DNA from: an uncultured Slackia sp.
Lineage (GTDB): Bacteria; Actinomycetota; Coriobacteriia; Coriobacteriales; Eggerthellaceae
NCBI RefSeq assembly: GCF_934630525.1
Contig: NZ_CAKTVX010000002.1
Span: 1 to 64,000, forward strand
Direction of reading: 5' to 3'
DNA length: 64,000 bases
Numbering within the stretch: position 1 is the first letter of the stretch; the number at the start of each line of letters is the position of its first letter. Position numbers and translations under genes: made by a program. The notes under the pieces are model-generated. The model was not told the DNA's origin. It was given only the letters and a program-made list of their open reading frames with translations, and made no database searches. Below are positions 8,106 through 15,797 of this stretch, piece after piece.

Positions 8106-9179
8106 CTATTCGCCCCTCAGCTCGGAGAGCGCGTCGGCGATCTGCGCGCGCTTGGCGGGGAAAAGGTGCGCGTAGCGGTACGTGATGTCGATAGCCTCGT
8201 GTCCCACGCGCTCGGCGATGTCGAGGGCGGAGAAGCCCATGTTGATGAGCAGGCTCACGTGGCTGTGGCGAAGGTCGTGGATGCGTATCCGCTTGACGCC
8301 CGACGCCTTGCAGCCGCGGTCCATCTCGTGCACGAGGAAGTGCTTCGTGAAGCCGAAGAGCCGCTCGTCGGGCGCCACGTCGTCGCGCATCTCGATGAAC
8401 TCCGCCATCTCGTCGCGGAGGAACGCGGGCATCTTGATCGTGCGCACCGACTTGCGCGTCTTCGGCTTCGTGACCACGTCCTCGCCGCGCAGCCGCTGGT
8501 AGGACTTGTTTATGCGCAGCTCCGACGTCTCCAGCAGGAAGTCCGAGGGCGTGAGCGCCATGAGCTCGCCGCAGCGTATGCCCATCCAGTAGAGCACCTC
8601 GAACGCGTAGAAGGCGAGCGGTTTGTCGGAGATTGCGTCTGAGAAGCGGAGGTACTCGTCCTTGGTCCAGAACTGCATCTCGCCGGCTTCCTTGCTGCCC
8701 ATCTTGTCCACCTTGTGGACGGGGTTCTTCTCCAGGTTGTAGTAGCGCTCGGCGTGGTTGAAGATGGCGTTGAGCTGGTTGTTGATGATCCTCAGGTAAG
8801 TGGGCTTGAAGCCGTCTCCGTCCGCCCTTGTGGACCCCGTGAGGGAGTTCTGCCACCTGACGATGTCGACGGGCCGAATGTCGCACATGCGCATGTCGCC
8901 GAAGAACGGTAGCAGCTTGCTCTGGATGATGTTCTCCTTGGTGAGCCAGGTGTGCTCGCGGACCCTCGGCCTCACCTCCGCCTCGTAGACCTTGCAGAAG
9001 TCGGCGAAGGTCATGTCCATGGCGTCGTCCTTGAGGGCCTTGAAGTTCTTCTCCCACAGGAGCGCCTCGAGCTCGGTCTGGAAACCCTTCTTCGTCTTGT
9101 GCCGCTTGGCCCCGCGTACGTCGCGGTAGTAGAACTGCACGTAGAAGAGGCCCGTCTTCTTGTCCTTATAGGCTGGCAT
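8106..9179 (-). CDS. tyrosine site-specific integrase (phage/ICE type)
   Basis: 357 residues. The N-terminal part (about 1-55) is an AP2-like arm-binding domain (GLFYVQFYYRDVRGAKRHKT), followed by the SAM-like core-binding domain. The C-terminal catalytic domain shows the Arg of GIRCGELMAL, HDLRHSHVSLL and the final GH..DITYRYAH with the nucleophilic Tyr. It resembles integrases of Tn916-like elements and phages. Its start overlaps the end of the small upstream gene by 14 bases. Being about 1.3 kb from the 3' end of guaA, it most likely recombines there, excising or inserting the island that fills the left part of the window. Confidence 0.9.
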   Translation of the reverse strand: MPAYKDKKTGLFYVQFYYRDVRGAKRHKTKKGFQTELEALLWEKNFKALKDDAMDMTFADFCKVYEAEVRPRVREHTWLTKENIIQSKLLPFFGDMRMCDIRPVDIVRWQNSLTGSTRADGDGFKPTYLRIINNQLNAIFNHAERYYNLEKNPVHKVDKMGSKEAGEMQFWTKDEYLRFSDAISDKPLAFYAFEVLYWMGIRCGELMALTPSDFLLETSELRINKSYQRLRGEDVVTKPKTRKSVRTIKMPAFLRDEMAEFIEMRDDVAPDERLFGFTKHFLVHEMDRGCKASGVKRIRIHDLRHSHVSLLINMGFSALDIAERVGHEAIDITYRYAHLFPAKRAQIADALSELRGE

Positions 9180-9381
9180 CGTTCACCTCCGGGAAGTAGC
9201 GGGACTCGAACAGGTCGCTGCGGACGCGCCCGCGGATCACCACGCGCCCGAGGGCCTCCTGCTCCTTGTTCATCTGGCGGATGACCTCGTAGGCGCTGCC
9301 TTTCTTGATCTTCAGGCGCTCCGCCACCTCGTCTGCGGTGAGCATGCTCGGCCTCGGCGTCCTCGCAACCGGTTGTTCCAT
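9166..9381 (-). CDS. small excisionase-like helix-turn-helix protein
   Basis: 71 residues. The core MLTADEVAERLKIKKGSAYEVIRQMN is the MerR/Xis-type winged helix found in excisionases, followed by a basic strand (GRVVIRGRVRSDLFE). It is directly upstream of, and overlaps, the integrase gene, the usual position of xis. It would bend att DNA and direct excision. The gene starts about 20 bases from a cluster of repressor-type sites (9401-9480), so its expression is probably controlled by the divergent XRE protein. Confidence 0.7.
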   Translation of the reverse strand: MEQPVARTPRPSMLTADEVAERLKIKKGSAYEVIRQMNKEQEALGRVVIRGRVRSDLFESRYFPEVNDASL

Positions 9382-9400
9382 CTTGAACCTCCTGTCTATC

Positions 9401-9480
9401 CGTACATATCCGTACGTTGATATTCCAGAGAATAATCGTACGAATCTGTGCTGTCAATAGAATTGCGTACAAACCCGTAC
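9401..9480. promoter_or_regulatory. CGTAC operator cluster between xis/int and the XRE gene
   Basis: Five CGTAC half-sites occur at 9401, 9411, 9437, 9466 and 9476. Two of them form nearly identical pairs, CGTACATATCCGTACG and CGTACAAACCCGTACG, in which the half-sites are 10 bases apart. The cluster fills the divergent spacer, so it is the likely target of the XRE repressor for control of both directions. Confidence 0.6.
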
Positions 9481-9520
9481 GCTGATAGAATGGTCGCCGA
9501 CGAAATCTATAGGAGGGCAC

Positions 9521-9934
9521 ATGGCGACAGGCGACAACATTCGGCGGCATCGCAAGGCGAAGGGCCTGACGCAGGCCCAGCTCGCCGATGCCGTGGGGCT
9601 CACCGAGGGCGCGATCAGGCACTACGAGAGCGGCATCCGCGCTGTTAAGCCGGAGCTGCTCGAGAAGATCGCGAAGGCGCTCGGGGTCTCCGAGGGCGCG
9701 CTCAAGGACTACGGCGTCGAGACGTCGCAAGACCTCATGGCCCTGCTGCTGCAGTTGGAGGGGGGCTACGGCCTCGTGCCCAGCGAGGACGGCATGGGCC
9801 TGACGGTCGACCCCAAGGCGCCGCATGCCCCCAAGCTCGCGCAGTCGATCAAATCCTGGGCGGAAAAGCGCGCAGAGCTAGAGCGCGGCGAAGTCGACGA
9901 GGACGCTTACGCCGGCTGGAAGGCCTCTTTCTGA
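9521..9934 (+). CDS. XRE-family repressor of the integrated element
   Basis: 137 residues preceded by AGGAGG. Residues about 5-60 are a Cro/C1 helix-turn-helix (IRRHRKAKGLTQAQLADAVG, then GAIRHYESG). The rest is acidic and helical without a protease domain. Placed divergently from the excisionase and integrase genes, it probably keeps the element integrated. It is followed by a strong hairpin at 9966-9995. Confidence 0.85.
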   Translation: MATGDNIRRHRKAKGLTQAQLADAVGLTEGAIRHYESGIRAVKPELLEKIAKALGVSEGALKDYGVETSQDLMALLLQLEGGYGLVPSEDGMGLTVDPKAPHAPKLAQSIKSWAEKRAELERGEVDEDAYAGWKASF

Positions 9935-9965
9935 CATCTTCCCAGGTGAATTGATACTTCCTTGC

Positions 9966-9995
9966 GAACAGCCTCCGGTTCTCCGGAGGCTGTTC
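9966..9995 (+). terminator. hairpin terminator after the XRE gene
   Basis: GAACAGCCTCCGG (9966-9978) and its perfect reverse complement (9983-9995) enclose a four-base loop, giving a 13-bp stem 30 bases after the XRE stop. The T-tract is weak (CATTATTCCC), so efficiency is uncertain. Confidence 0.65.
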
Positions 9996-9996
9996 C

Positions 9997-10399
9997 ATTA
10001 TTCCCGTATGAAATCGGCGACGCAGAAGCCCCGTTCGAGGAATAATTGCGCGCTAAAATACAGCAGGATACACGGCGTTATTCGGCGGCATTCGGGGTTG
10101 TCGAAACTGCGGAAACCGATTTTCGCGTTTTATTATTCCCGTTTGTTGACCTGGGTAAATGCAATTGACGAGGGCTTGAATCCGCCTCGCAGTTTCAACT
10201 TAGTTTCGGCCGCGCGGAATCGCCCCTCGGGGGATCCGAATTGTGAATTATTCCCGCAGGACCCCATTATTCCCGTACCGCCGAGTACTCCGCCGTGCCG
10301 CCCAGTAGGGGCATGCGGGAATAATTGTGACGTTTTCCCAGGTAGGAATGCAAAAAGAAAGCCTCCAAACCAGAGGATTCGGAGGCCGTTATTCCCACT
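9997..10399. repeat. cluster of ATTATTCCCG repeats, probable integrase-binding/att region
   Basis: This stretch between the XRE gene and guaA has no gene. ATTATTCCCG occurs directly at 9997-10006, 10132-10141, 10247-10256 and 10266-10275, and inverted at 10316-10325. Shorter relatives are GGAATAAT at 10039-10046 and TTATTCCCACT at 10389-10399. The last shares TATTCCCACT with the guaA 3' end at 10493-10502. The arrangement suits arm-type and core sites for the integrase. Confidence 0.6.
10355..10386 (-). terminator. intrinsic terminator pointing leftward, downstream of guaA
   Basis: On the minus strand GCCTCCGAATCC and GGTTTGGAGGC pair around a TCT loop and are followed by TTTCTTTTTGC, a good intrinsic terminator. 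It lies about 105 bases beyond the guaA stop, with the short direct repeat TATTCCCACT between them. Confidence 0.75.
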
Positions 10400-10502
10400 A
10401 TTTCGCTGGTGGCTTTGTCCTGCGGCGATGCCGAAACAGTACCAGGCGGTACTCGGCAGCACCAAAATGCGAGTTCAGAAGCCAGTTCCTGCTATTCCCA
10501 CT
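10390..10502. repeat. direct repeat TATTCCCACT, candidate att core at guaA 3' end
   Basis: TATTCCCACT occurs at 10390-10399 and again at 10493-10502, where it forms the last codons of guaA. About 93 bases separate the copies. The 3' end of guaA is an established insertion site for integrative elements, and the integrase gene nearby supports this. The opposite att site lies outside the window or has decayed. Confidence 0.5.
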
Positions 10503-12093
10503 CAATCGTCGCGGGCGGCTTGGACGTGATGTCGTAGCACACGCGGTTGGCGCCAGGGACCTCGGCCACGATGCGGCCGGAAATTTTGGCCAGCACATCG
10601 TAAGGCAACTTGGCCCAATCGGCGGTCATGGCGTCGCTCGACTCAACAGCACGCAAAATAACGGGTCGCTGATACGTACGCTCGTCGCCCATAACGCCAA
10701 CCGACTTAATGTCGGGCAGCACGGCGAAGTACTGCCAGCAGCTATGCTCGGAATTGCGGTCGCCCGTCTCTTCGAACAAACGCTGGTTATACGCATCGAG
10801 CTCTTCGCGCACAATCGCGTCAGCGTTCTTCAGAATCTCGAGCTTTTCCTTGTCGACCGCGCCGATGATGCGGATGGCCAGACCCGGGCCCGGGAAGGGC
10901 TGACGGAACACGATGTGACCCGGCAGGCCGAGCGCCAGACCAAGCGCGCGGACCTCGTCCTTAAAGAAGTGGTCGAGCGGCTCGATGAGGTCGAAGTGCA
11001 CGCCCTCGGGGAACGGGATCAGGTTGTGATGACTCTTGATGGTGGCCGTCTTGCCGCCCGTCTTGCGTGCGCCCGACTCGATAATGTCAGGATAAATGGT
11101 GCCCTGCGCCAGGTACTTGACCGGCTTGCCATCGGTCTCGAGCTGCTGAGCCACAGCGAAGAATTCTTTCCAGAACTGCGTACCAATAATGCGACGCTTC
11201 TCCTCAGGCTCAACAACGCCAGCCAAAAGCTCGGCATAGCGGTCTTCGGCATGCACATGAATAAAATCGACGTCGAATTGCTTGGTGAAAACTTCTTCAA
11301 CCTGCTCGGGCTCACCCTTGCGCAGCAGGCCATGGTTAATGAACACGCAGGTCATCTGCTTACCGATGGCGCGCGCGCCAAGAGCGGCAACCACGGAAGA
11401 GTCAACGCCGCCGGAAAGCGCCAGAATAACGCGATCCTCGCCCACCGTCTCGCGGAAATCGGCCGTCATGCTCTCGACCAGGTTATCCATGGTCCAGTTC
11501 TTCTCAAGACCGCAAATATTGAACAGGAAGTTCGAAAGAATCTGCTGGCCATACTCGGTGTGCTTCACCTCGGGGTGGAACTGCGTGGTGAAAATCTTCT
11601 TTTCCGCGTTCTCCATCGCGGCCACGGGGCACACGTCGGTCGACGCGACAACGGTAAAGCCCTCGGGCACATCGTTCACAGCGTCGAAGTGGCTCATCCA
11701 CACGGTTTGGTCGGCGGGAGTGCCCTCGAAAAGAGCACCGCCGCTTACGTGCAGCTCAGCCGCGCCATACTCGCCCACCTCGGGATGGAAAACGCTGCCG
11801 CCAAGCGTCACGGCAGTAATCTGGTGGCCATAGCAAAAACCGAGCACAGGCACGCCAAGCTCGTAAATCGCAGGATCGACGCGCGGTGCATCCTCAGCGT
11901 TCACAGACGCGGGGCCGCCCGAAAGAATAATGGCGGAAGGCGCCATTTCGCGAACCTCGTCGGCCGTGATGTCGCACGGCACGATTTCGGAATACACGTT
12001 CAAATCGCGCACGCGGCGAGCGATAAGCTGCCCGTACTGGGCGCCGAAATCGAATACGAGAACTTTCTGGCTAGAAGACGTTGCCTGGGTCAC
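10492..12093 (-). CDS. guaA: GMP synthase (glutamine-hydrolysing)
   Basis: 533 residues from a GTG start with the ribosome site GAAGGAG eight bases upstream; a TTG nine codons earlier has none. The class I amidotransferase domain has the GFCYGHQ nucleophile motif, the ATP pyrophosphatase domain has LSGGVDSSV, and the C-terminal dimerisation domain ends in PPATIEWE, the invariant terminus of the family. It converts XMP, ATP and glutamine to GMP in the cytoplasm. Its last codons coincide with the candidate attachment site of the island to the left, and an intact C-terminus is restored by the junction sequence. Confidence 0.97.
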   Translation of the reverse strand: MTQATSSSQKVLVFDFGAQYGQLIARRVRDLNVYSEIVPCDITADEVREMAPSAIILSGGPASVNAEDAPRVDPAIYELGVPVLGFCYGHQITAVTLGGSVFHPEVGEYGAAELHVSGGALFEGTPADQTVWMSHFDAVNDVPEGFTVVASTDVCPVAAMENAEKKIFTTQFHPEVKHTEYGQQILSNFLFNICGLEKNWTMDNLVESMTADFRETVGEDRVILALSGGVDSSVVAALGARAIGKQMTCVFINHGLLRKGEPEQVEEVFTKQFDVDFIHVHAEDRYAELLAGVVEPEEKRRIIGTQFWKEFFAVAQQLETDGKPVKYLAQGTIYPDIIESGARKTGGKTATIKSHHNLIPFPEGVHFDLIEPLDHFFKDEVRALGLALGLPGHIVFRQPFPGPGLAIRIIGAVDKEKLEILKNADAIVREELDAYNQRLFEETGDRNSEHSCWQYFAVLPDIKSVGVMGDERTYQRPVILRAVESSDAMTADWAKLPYDVLAKISGRIVAEVPGANRVCYDITSKPPATIEWE

Positions 12094-12255
12094 GGCTTGC
12101 TCCTTCGTGTGATCTGTCAACCGCGCGCGGCACAGGCCAGCGACCTTTCCGCAACGCGTTTTTACATGTCTAACTGGCTATCTTACACGAAACATCGCAC
12201 ACGCGCGCGAACGCATCCTCAAACGCGCAATGCCCACACGACAAAACGCGCGAAC

Positions 12256-13551
12256 TTACTGCAAAACTCGAGGAAGAGGAATCGCCGAGCCAATTGCGGC
12301 CGCAGCGAGCATGCAAACAACGCCAGACGGCGGAAAGCACATGAACAGCAGCAGCACAACCATCACGGGCTGCCGCATAACCGCGCCCATAAGCGACGCA
12401 ATGCATACCGCCACGCAGAAAACCGCATCGACGCCCGCGATGAGCGCGAAGCCATAGCCCAAACACACCCCCGAGAAAATAACGGGGAAGAAATGCCCGC
12501 CGCGCCAGCCGAAATTGATGCACGCCGGCGTGAGCGCCGCCTTCACAAACGCCGTCGCGATGAGCGCCGCGGCCCCGAGCGTCGCATAAGACCCCATGAC
12601 CATCTGCGTCTGCGATTCACCGGCGAACAGGGAAAACGGCAGAATCGTTCCGCATACAGAAAGCATGAGCCCCGCGAGCAGCGCCTTAGCCACGGGGCGA
12701 TCGCCCATCGAGCAAGACACCGCAGCGCTCGCTTTGTCGCTCGCACGAAAGGCCCATCCGCACGCGACGCCCGCTATCACAAGGGGAATGAACCACGTAA
12801 GCTCCGCCCCGCCAACGACAGCCGCTTCGAAACGAGGCATGCCCATGCCTCCGCCAAAAAGCGCACCCAAGCCAAGAAATGCGCCGAGCGCACCCACGAT
12901 AGCGCACGCGTACACAAACGCCTTCTGCGCTTTCGGCAGCTCAATCGTCACGGCCTCAGCATCGCTATCGCCATGCTTCCCATCGCTCGAAAGGGGCGCG
13001 GCGAAGCCATACAAAGGAGCTGTGAACAGCGCCGTGAGCGCCGCTTGACAACCCAGAACCGTTAACTCGCGAAAATCCGAGCCGAAGCGCCTCATGCGGT
13101 CGCCCACCCAGGTGCACAACCCTGCTATCACCCCAGTCAAACCAGCTTCGGGACCCACGCTGCCACCAAACAGCAGCGGCAAAAGCGCGGCGATGGACAA
13201 TTTGCCCAAGTGATCATATTCATATCGACCGGTGCTTTTTACCTTGGCCATAACGTCAGGGAGGTCTTCGGTGGCAATGCCGGTCTTCTTTTCATAGAGC
13301 CCAATTACCACACCGCCGAGCATGCAAATAAGGAAAGGAAACAACGCCACGCCAAAGGGACCGCGAGAAAGCCCTGGCGCAACGTTATCGAGCCAACCAG
13401 AAAGCGCGAGACGGCCATCGTTCCACAACAAGCCGAGCCCGGCATCCATCAAAAAGAAGAACGCCCAGACGAAAGCGCCCGCAAGCGCCCCCGTCAGCAC
13501 TACGCACGCCACAAAGAGCACGCGGTTCGCAGGCTTCACCAGGTTTGCCAC
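12256..13551 (-). CDS. ClC-family chloride/anion channel or exchanger
   Basis: 431 residues with about ten hydrophobic segments. The selectivity region GGSVGPEAGLTG and the later GWRGGHFFP place it in the ClC family, in a bacterial subgroup where GPEA replaces the classical GREGP, so the usual gating Glu is not at its normal position. I chose the GTG at 13551 because AAAGGGA precedes it; another GTG at 13587 would add 12 residues. It would move chloride or another small anion across the cytoplasmic membrane. It follows guaA's promoter region after 160 bases and seems to be a single gene. Confidence 0.85.
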   Translation of the reverse strand: MANLVKPANRVLFVACVVLTGALAGAFVWAFFFLMDAGLGLLWNDGRLALSGWLDNVAPGLSRGPFGVALFPFLICMLGGVVIGLYEKKTGIATEDLPDVMAKVKSTGRYEYDHLGKLSIAALLPLLFGGSVGPEAGLTGVIAGLCTWVGDRMRRFGSDFRELTVLGCQAALTALFTAPLYGFAAPLSSDGKHGDSDAEAVTIELPKAQKAFVYACAIVGALGAFLGLGALFGGGMGMPRFEAAVVGGAELTWFIPLVIAGVACGWAFRASDKASAAVSCSMGDRPVAKALLAGLMLSVCGTILPFSLFAGESQTQMVMGSYATLGAAALIATAFVKAALTPACINFGWRGGHFFPVIFSGVCLGYGFALIAGVDAVFCVAVCIASLMGAVMRQPVMVVLLLFMCFPPSGVVCMLAAAAIGSAIPLPRVLQ

Positions 13552-13776
13552 TTCGATCCCTTTCCATTCATCCAAGGCGCATCGCACGAATCATGCTCCG
13601 ATATGCATATACGCTTTTATATGCGGCGTGACGCCATGCTCGTTCAAAAGCCAAAACAGCCCCTTGTCCCACATGCAGTCGCCGCAAAATGAGATACATA
13701 AAGAATGCGCGCGGGCATGTTGCAATACAACCCGCCCACACACTGGCGAAAGCCGCACGTGCGCAAGCCCGCAGCG

Positions 13777-14622
13777 TTACGAAAGAATCTGCCAATCGGG
13801 AGGCGTCTCCCCTGCCCCAAGCAGCAAAGCGTTTGCCTTCGAGAAAGGATGCGATCCTATAAACGCAGGCATCCCACCCGCAGCTCGCGATGCGGAAAGC
13901 GGCGAAGGGTGCGTGGACGCGAGCACGAACTTGTCAGTGCCAAAAACAGACAAGCCGCACAACGCCGAGCTATTTCCATCGTCAGAACCCTCGCAAGACG
14001 AGCAGCCCTCGCGCAACGGGAAGGCATCCAAAACGTCGCTCGAAGCACGCAGCGCGGCTTCCTCCGCGAAATCGCGATTCGCACCAGCCGAAACAGCTGC
14101 CTTTTCTATAAGCTGCTGAGCATGGCGCCCCCACGCGAAAAATACAATGGGCTGGGGCATTTCGAAACATGCCTTCACCACGTGGCTCGTAAGCACGTCC
14201 CAGCCGAGTTTGGCATGGCTGGCCGCCGCATGCTCTCGAACGGTGAGCGTGGTGTTCAGCAGCAGCACACCTTGTTTCGCCCATGGCGTGAGGTCGCCCG
14301 ATTTCGGCATATCGCACCCCAAATCGGCGGCCATCTCTTTATATATGTTGCGCAAGCTCGGCGGCAGTTTTTCGCCGACGGGCACGGAAAACGAGAGGCC
14401 CATTGCCTGATTGGGCCCATGGTAAGGGTCCTGACCCAAAATCACCACGCGAACATCGCTCGGGGCACAAGACGCAAGCGCGTTCAGAATATCGCCTTGT
14501 GGTGGATAAATCACCTGTTCAGCGCGCATTTCTTCAACACGCGCGAGTAACTCTTCCGACTTCTGCACAACTTCGCTCGGCAACACCGAACGCCATCCGT
14601 CGATTCCATCCTTGCTTTTCAC
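13777..14622 (-). CDS. ung: uracil-DNA glycosylase, family 1, with an insertion
   Basis: 281 residues. The catalytic motif GQDPYHGPNQA with its Asp, the LLLNTTLTV strand and the HPSPLSA loop are all present. Family 1 enzymes are usually about 225 residues. The extra length lies between FFAWGRHAQQ and HPSPLS, where some 55 more residues than in E. coli include a Cys/Ser/Asp-rich stretch (EGCSSCEGSDDGNSS), probably a surface loop. The GTG at 14622 has GAAGGG upstream and is preferred over upstream in-frame starts. It removes uracil from DNA to begin base excision repair. Confidence 0.93.
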   Translation of the reverse strand: MKSKDGIDGWRSVLPSEVVQKSEELLARVEEMRAEQVIYPPQGDILNALASCAPSDVRVVILGQDPYHGPNQAMGLSFSVPVGEKLPPSLRNIYKEMAADLGCDMPKSGDLTPWAKQGVLLLNTTLTVREHAAASHAKLGWDVLTSHVVKACFEMPQPIVFFAWGRHAQQLIEKAAVSAGANRDFAEEAALRASSDVLDAFPLREGCSSCEGSDDGNSSALCGLSVFGTDKFVLASTHPSPLSASRAAGGMPAFIGSHPFSKANALLLGAGETPPDWQILS

Positions 14623-14735
14623 ATGCGACCCTTCAGCTTGTTTGCAAACGAAACGCATTGTATCGAAACCGAGACGCAATAACGATGACACGCCCACACG
14701 AAAGCCCCAACGGGCGAAAGAGTGCTCTTGGAGAG

Positions 14736-15497
14736 CTATTCCGAGGCGTCATTGCGCGCTTCCATTTTGGCTCGCTTCTCGGCTCGCCGGCGCAGCTTCA
14801 GCGCCACATAGGCTGTCCCAATCGCGGCATACGTCAACGCGTTCACCACGTAGCCCGCAAACCCATCGCCGCCCGGTTGCGCATACACGGCATGGCCGAC
14901 CGAAAGCAGAATGCCTTGGGCCACCAAAAGCGCCATAAACGGATACGCGAGCTTTTGCACCTTTTTCCACGTCGAGTGCTCCATAATGCCGCGCACCGTG
15001 CGAAACGAGGTAATCCAAGGCACGAAGAAGCACACCGTGAGCGGCACGCCCACAACGCTCGCCGCGATGAACATGATGACGGACGTGGCGCCGTCGCCCC
15101 AGGCTTTATCCCAAATCGGAGTAAACGAAAGCGGCACCATTACGATCACCTGAATGACATGCGCAAAAATGATGAAGCCGCCGATAATCGACATCTCGGT
15201 GCGAACGGAAAGCAGCCGCTTGGTAAACCACCACTTCTTCGGGAGCGCACCCGCGAACATCACGAGCACATAAAATGCCACGCCCGTATAGCAGCTCGCG
15301 AAAATCTGCACCACATAATAGAGCCACGGAATCCAACGGACGATGTCGACGAATGTGGCCATGCAGGCGGCGACCCACACCGCGTAAAACACAACGGGGC
15401 ATTTGCGCAACGCCGGAGCGAAAGCCACCACGAAAGCGGTGACAATCACGAGCGCAATAACAATATTCGGAACAACGTCTGGGATATATGGCAGCAT
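14736..15497 (-). CDS. ferric-reductase-like multi-pass membrane protein
   Basis: 253 residues with about seven hydrophobic helices and a short basic tail (LKLRRRAEKRAKMEARN). The helix pattern and His-containing segments (FAHVIQVIV, LSVGHAVYA) are reminiscent of ferric reductase-like or MsrQ-type heme membrane domains, but I cannot assign it firmly. It lies 300 bases downstream of the NhaC-type transporter in the same direction and may be the tail of that operon or a separate unit. No soluble flavin domain is attached. Confidence 0.45.
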   Translation of the reverse strand: MLPYIPDVVPNIVIALVIVTAFVVAFAPALRKCPVVFYAVWVAACMATFVDIVRWIPWLYYVVQIFASCYTGVAFYVLVMFAGALPKKWWFTKRLLSVRTEMSIIGGFIIFAHVIQVIVMVPLSFTPIWDKAWGDGATSVIMFIAASVVGVPLTVCFFVPWITSFRTVRGIMEHSTWKKVQKLAYPFMALLVAQGILLSVGHAVYAQPGGDGFAGYVVNALTYAAIGTAYVALKLRRRAEKRAKMEARNDASE

Positions 15498-15797
15498 AGG
15501 CTTCCCTTCTTCAGAGGTACGGCGATTCAGTATAGCCGCTCACGGCGCAATTGCTACCATTTACAACACATATAAGCCGTATAGCGTACGCCCGCACAAA
15601 ACAAGGAGCACCCGCATGGGGCACCCCTTGAAACACAACGCCGTGACGCCCCTTGATACACGACGCCAAACGTACCTTGATGCGCGACGCGATGACGCGC
15701 CGAAATGAAAGGCGCCAACGTGTGCGCGATGACGCGCTGATTCGAAACACGATCGAGCGGTGCGGCCACTTCCGCGCCACACGATTCAAAAAAACGT
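15498..15797. repeat. 300-base spacer with a short degenerate tandem repeat
   Basis: No gene is seen. CCTTGA-anchored units of about 25 bases recur at 15626, 15651 and 15675 (CCTTGAAACAC, CCTTGATACACGACGCC, CCTTGATGCGCGACGC), then degrade into GCGATGACGCG repeats. There is no clear terminator. Confidence 0.5.

Noticed and set aside
9997..10399. The ATTATTCCCG repeats considered as a CRISPR array
   Set aside because: Repeats are only 10 bases, unevenly spaced and in both orientations, with no spacers of constant length and no cas genes.
10327..13065. A plus-strand frame of about 900 codons opposite guaA and the ClC gene
   Set aside because: Antisense to conserved genes and rich in His/Arg/Asn, typical of a codon-bias shadow.
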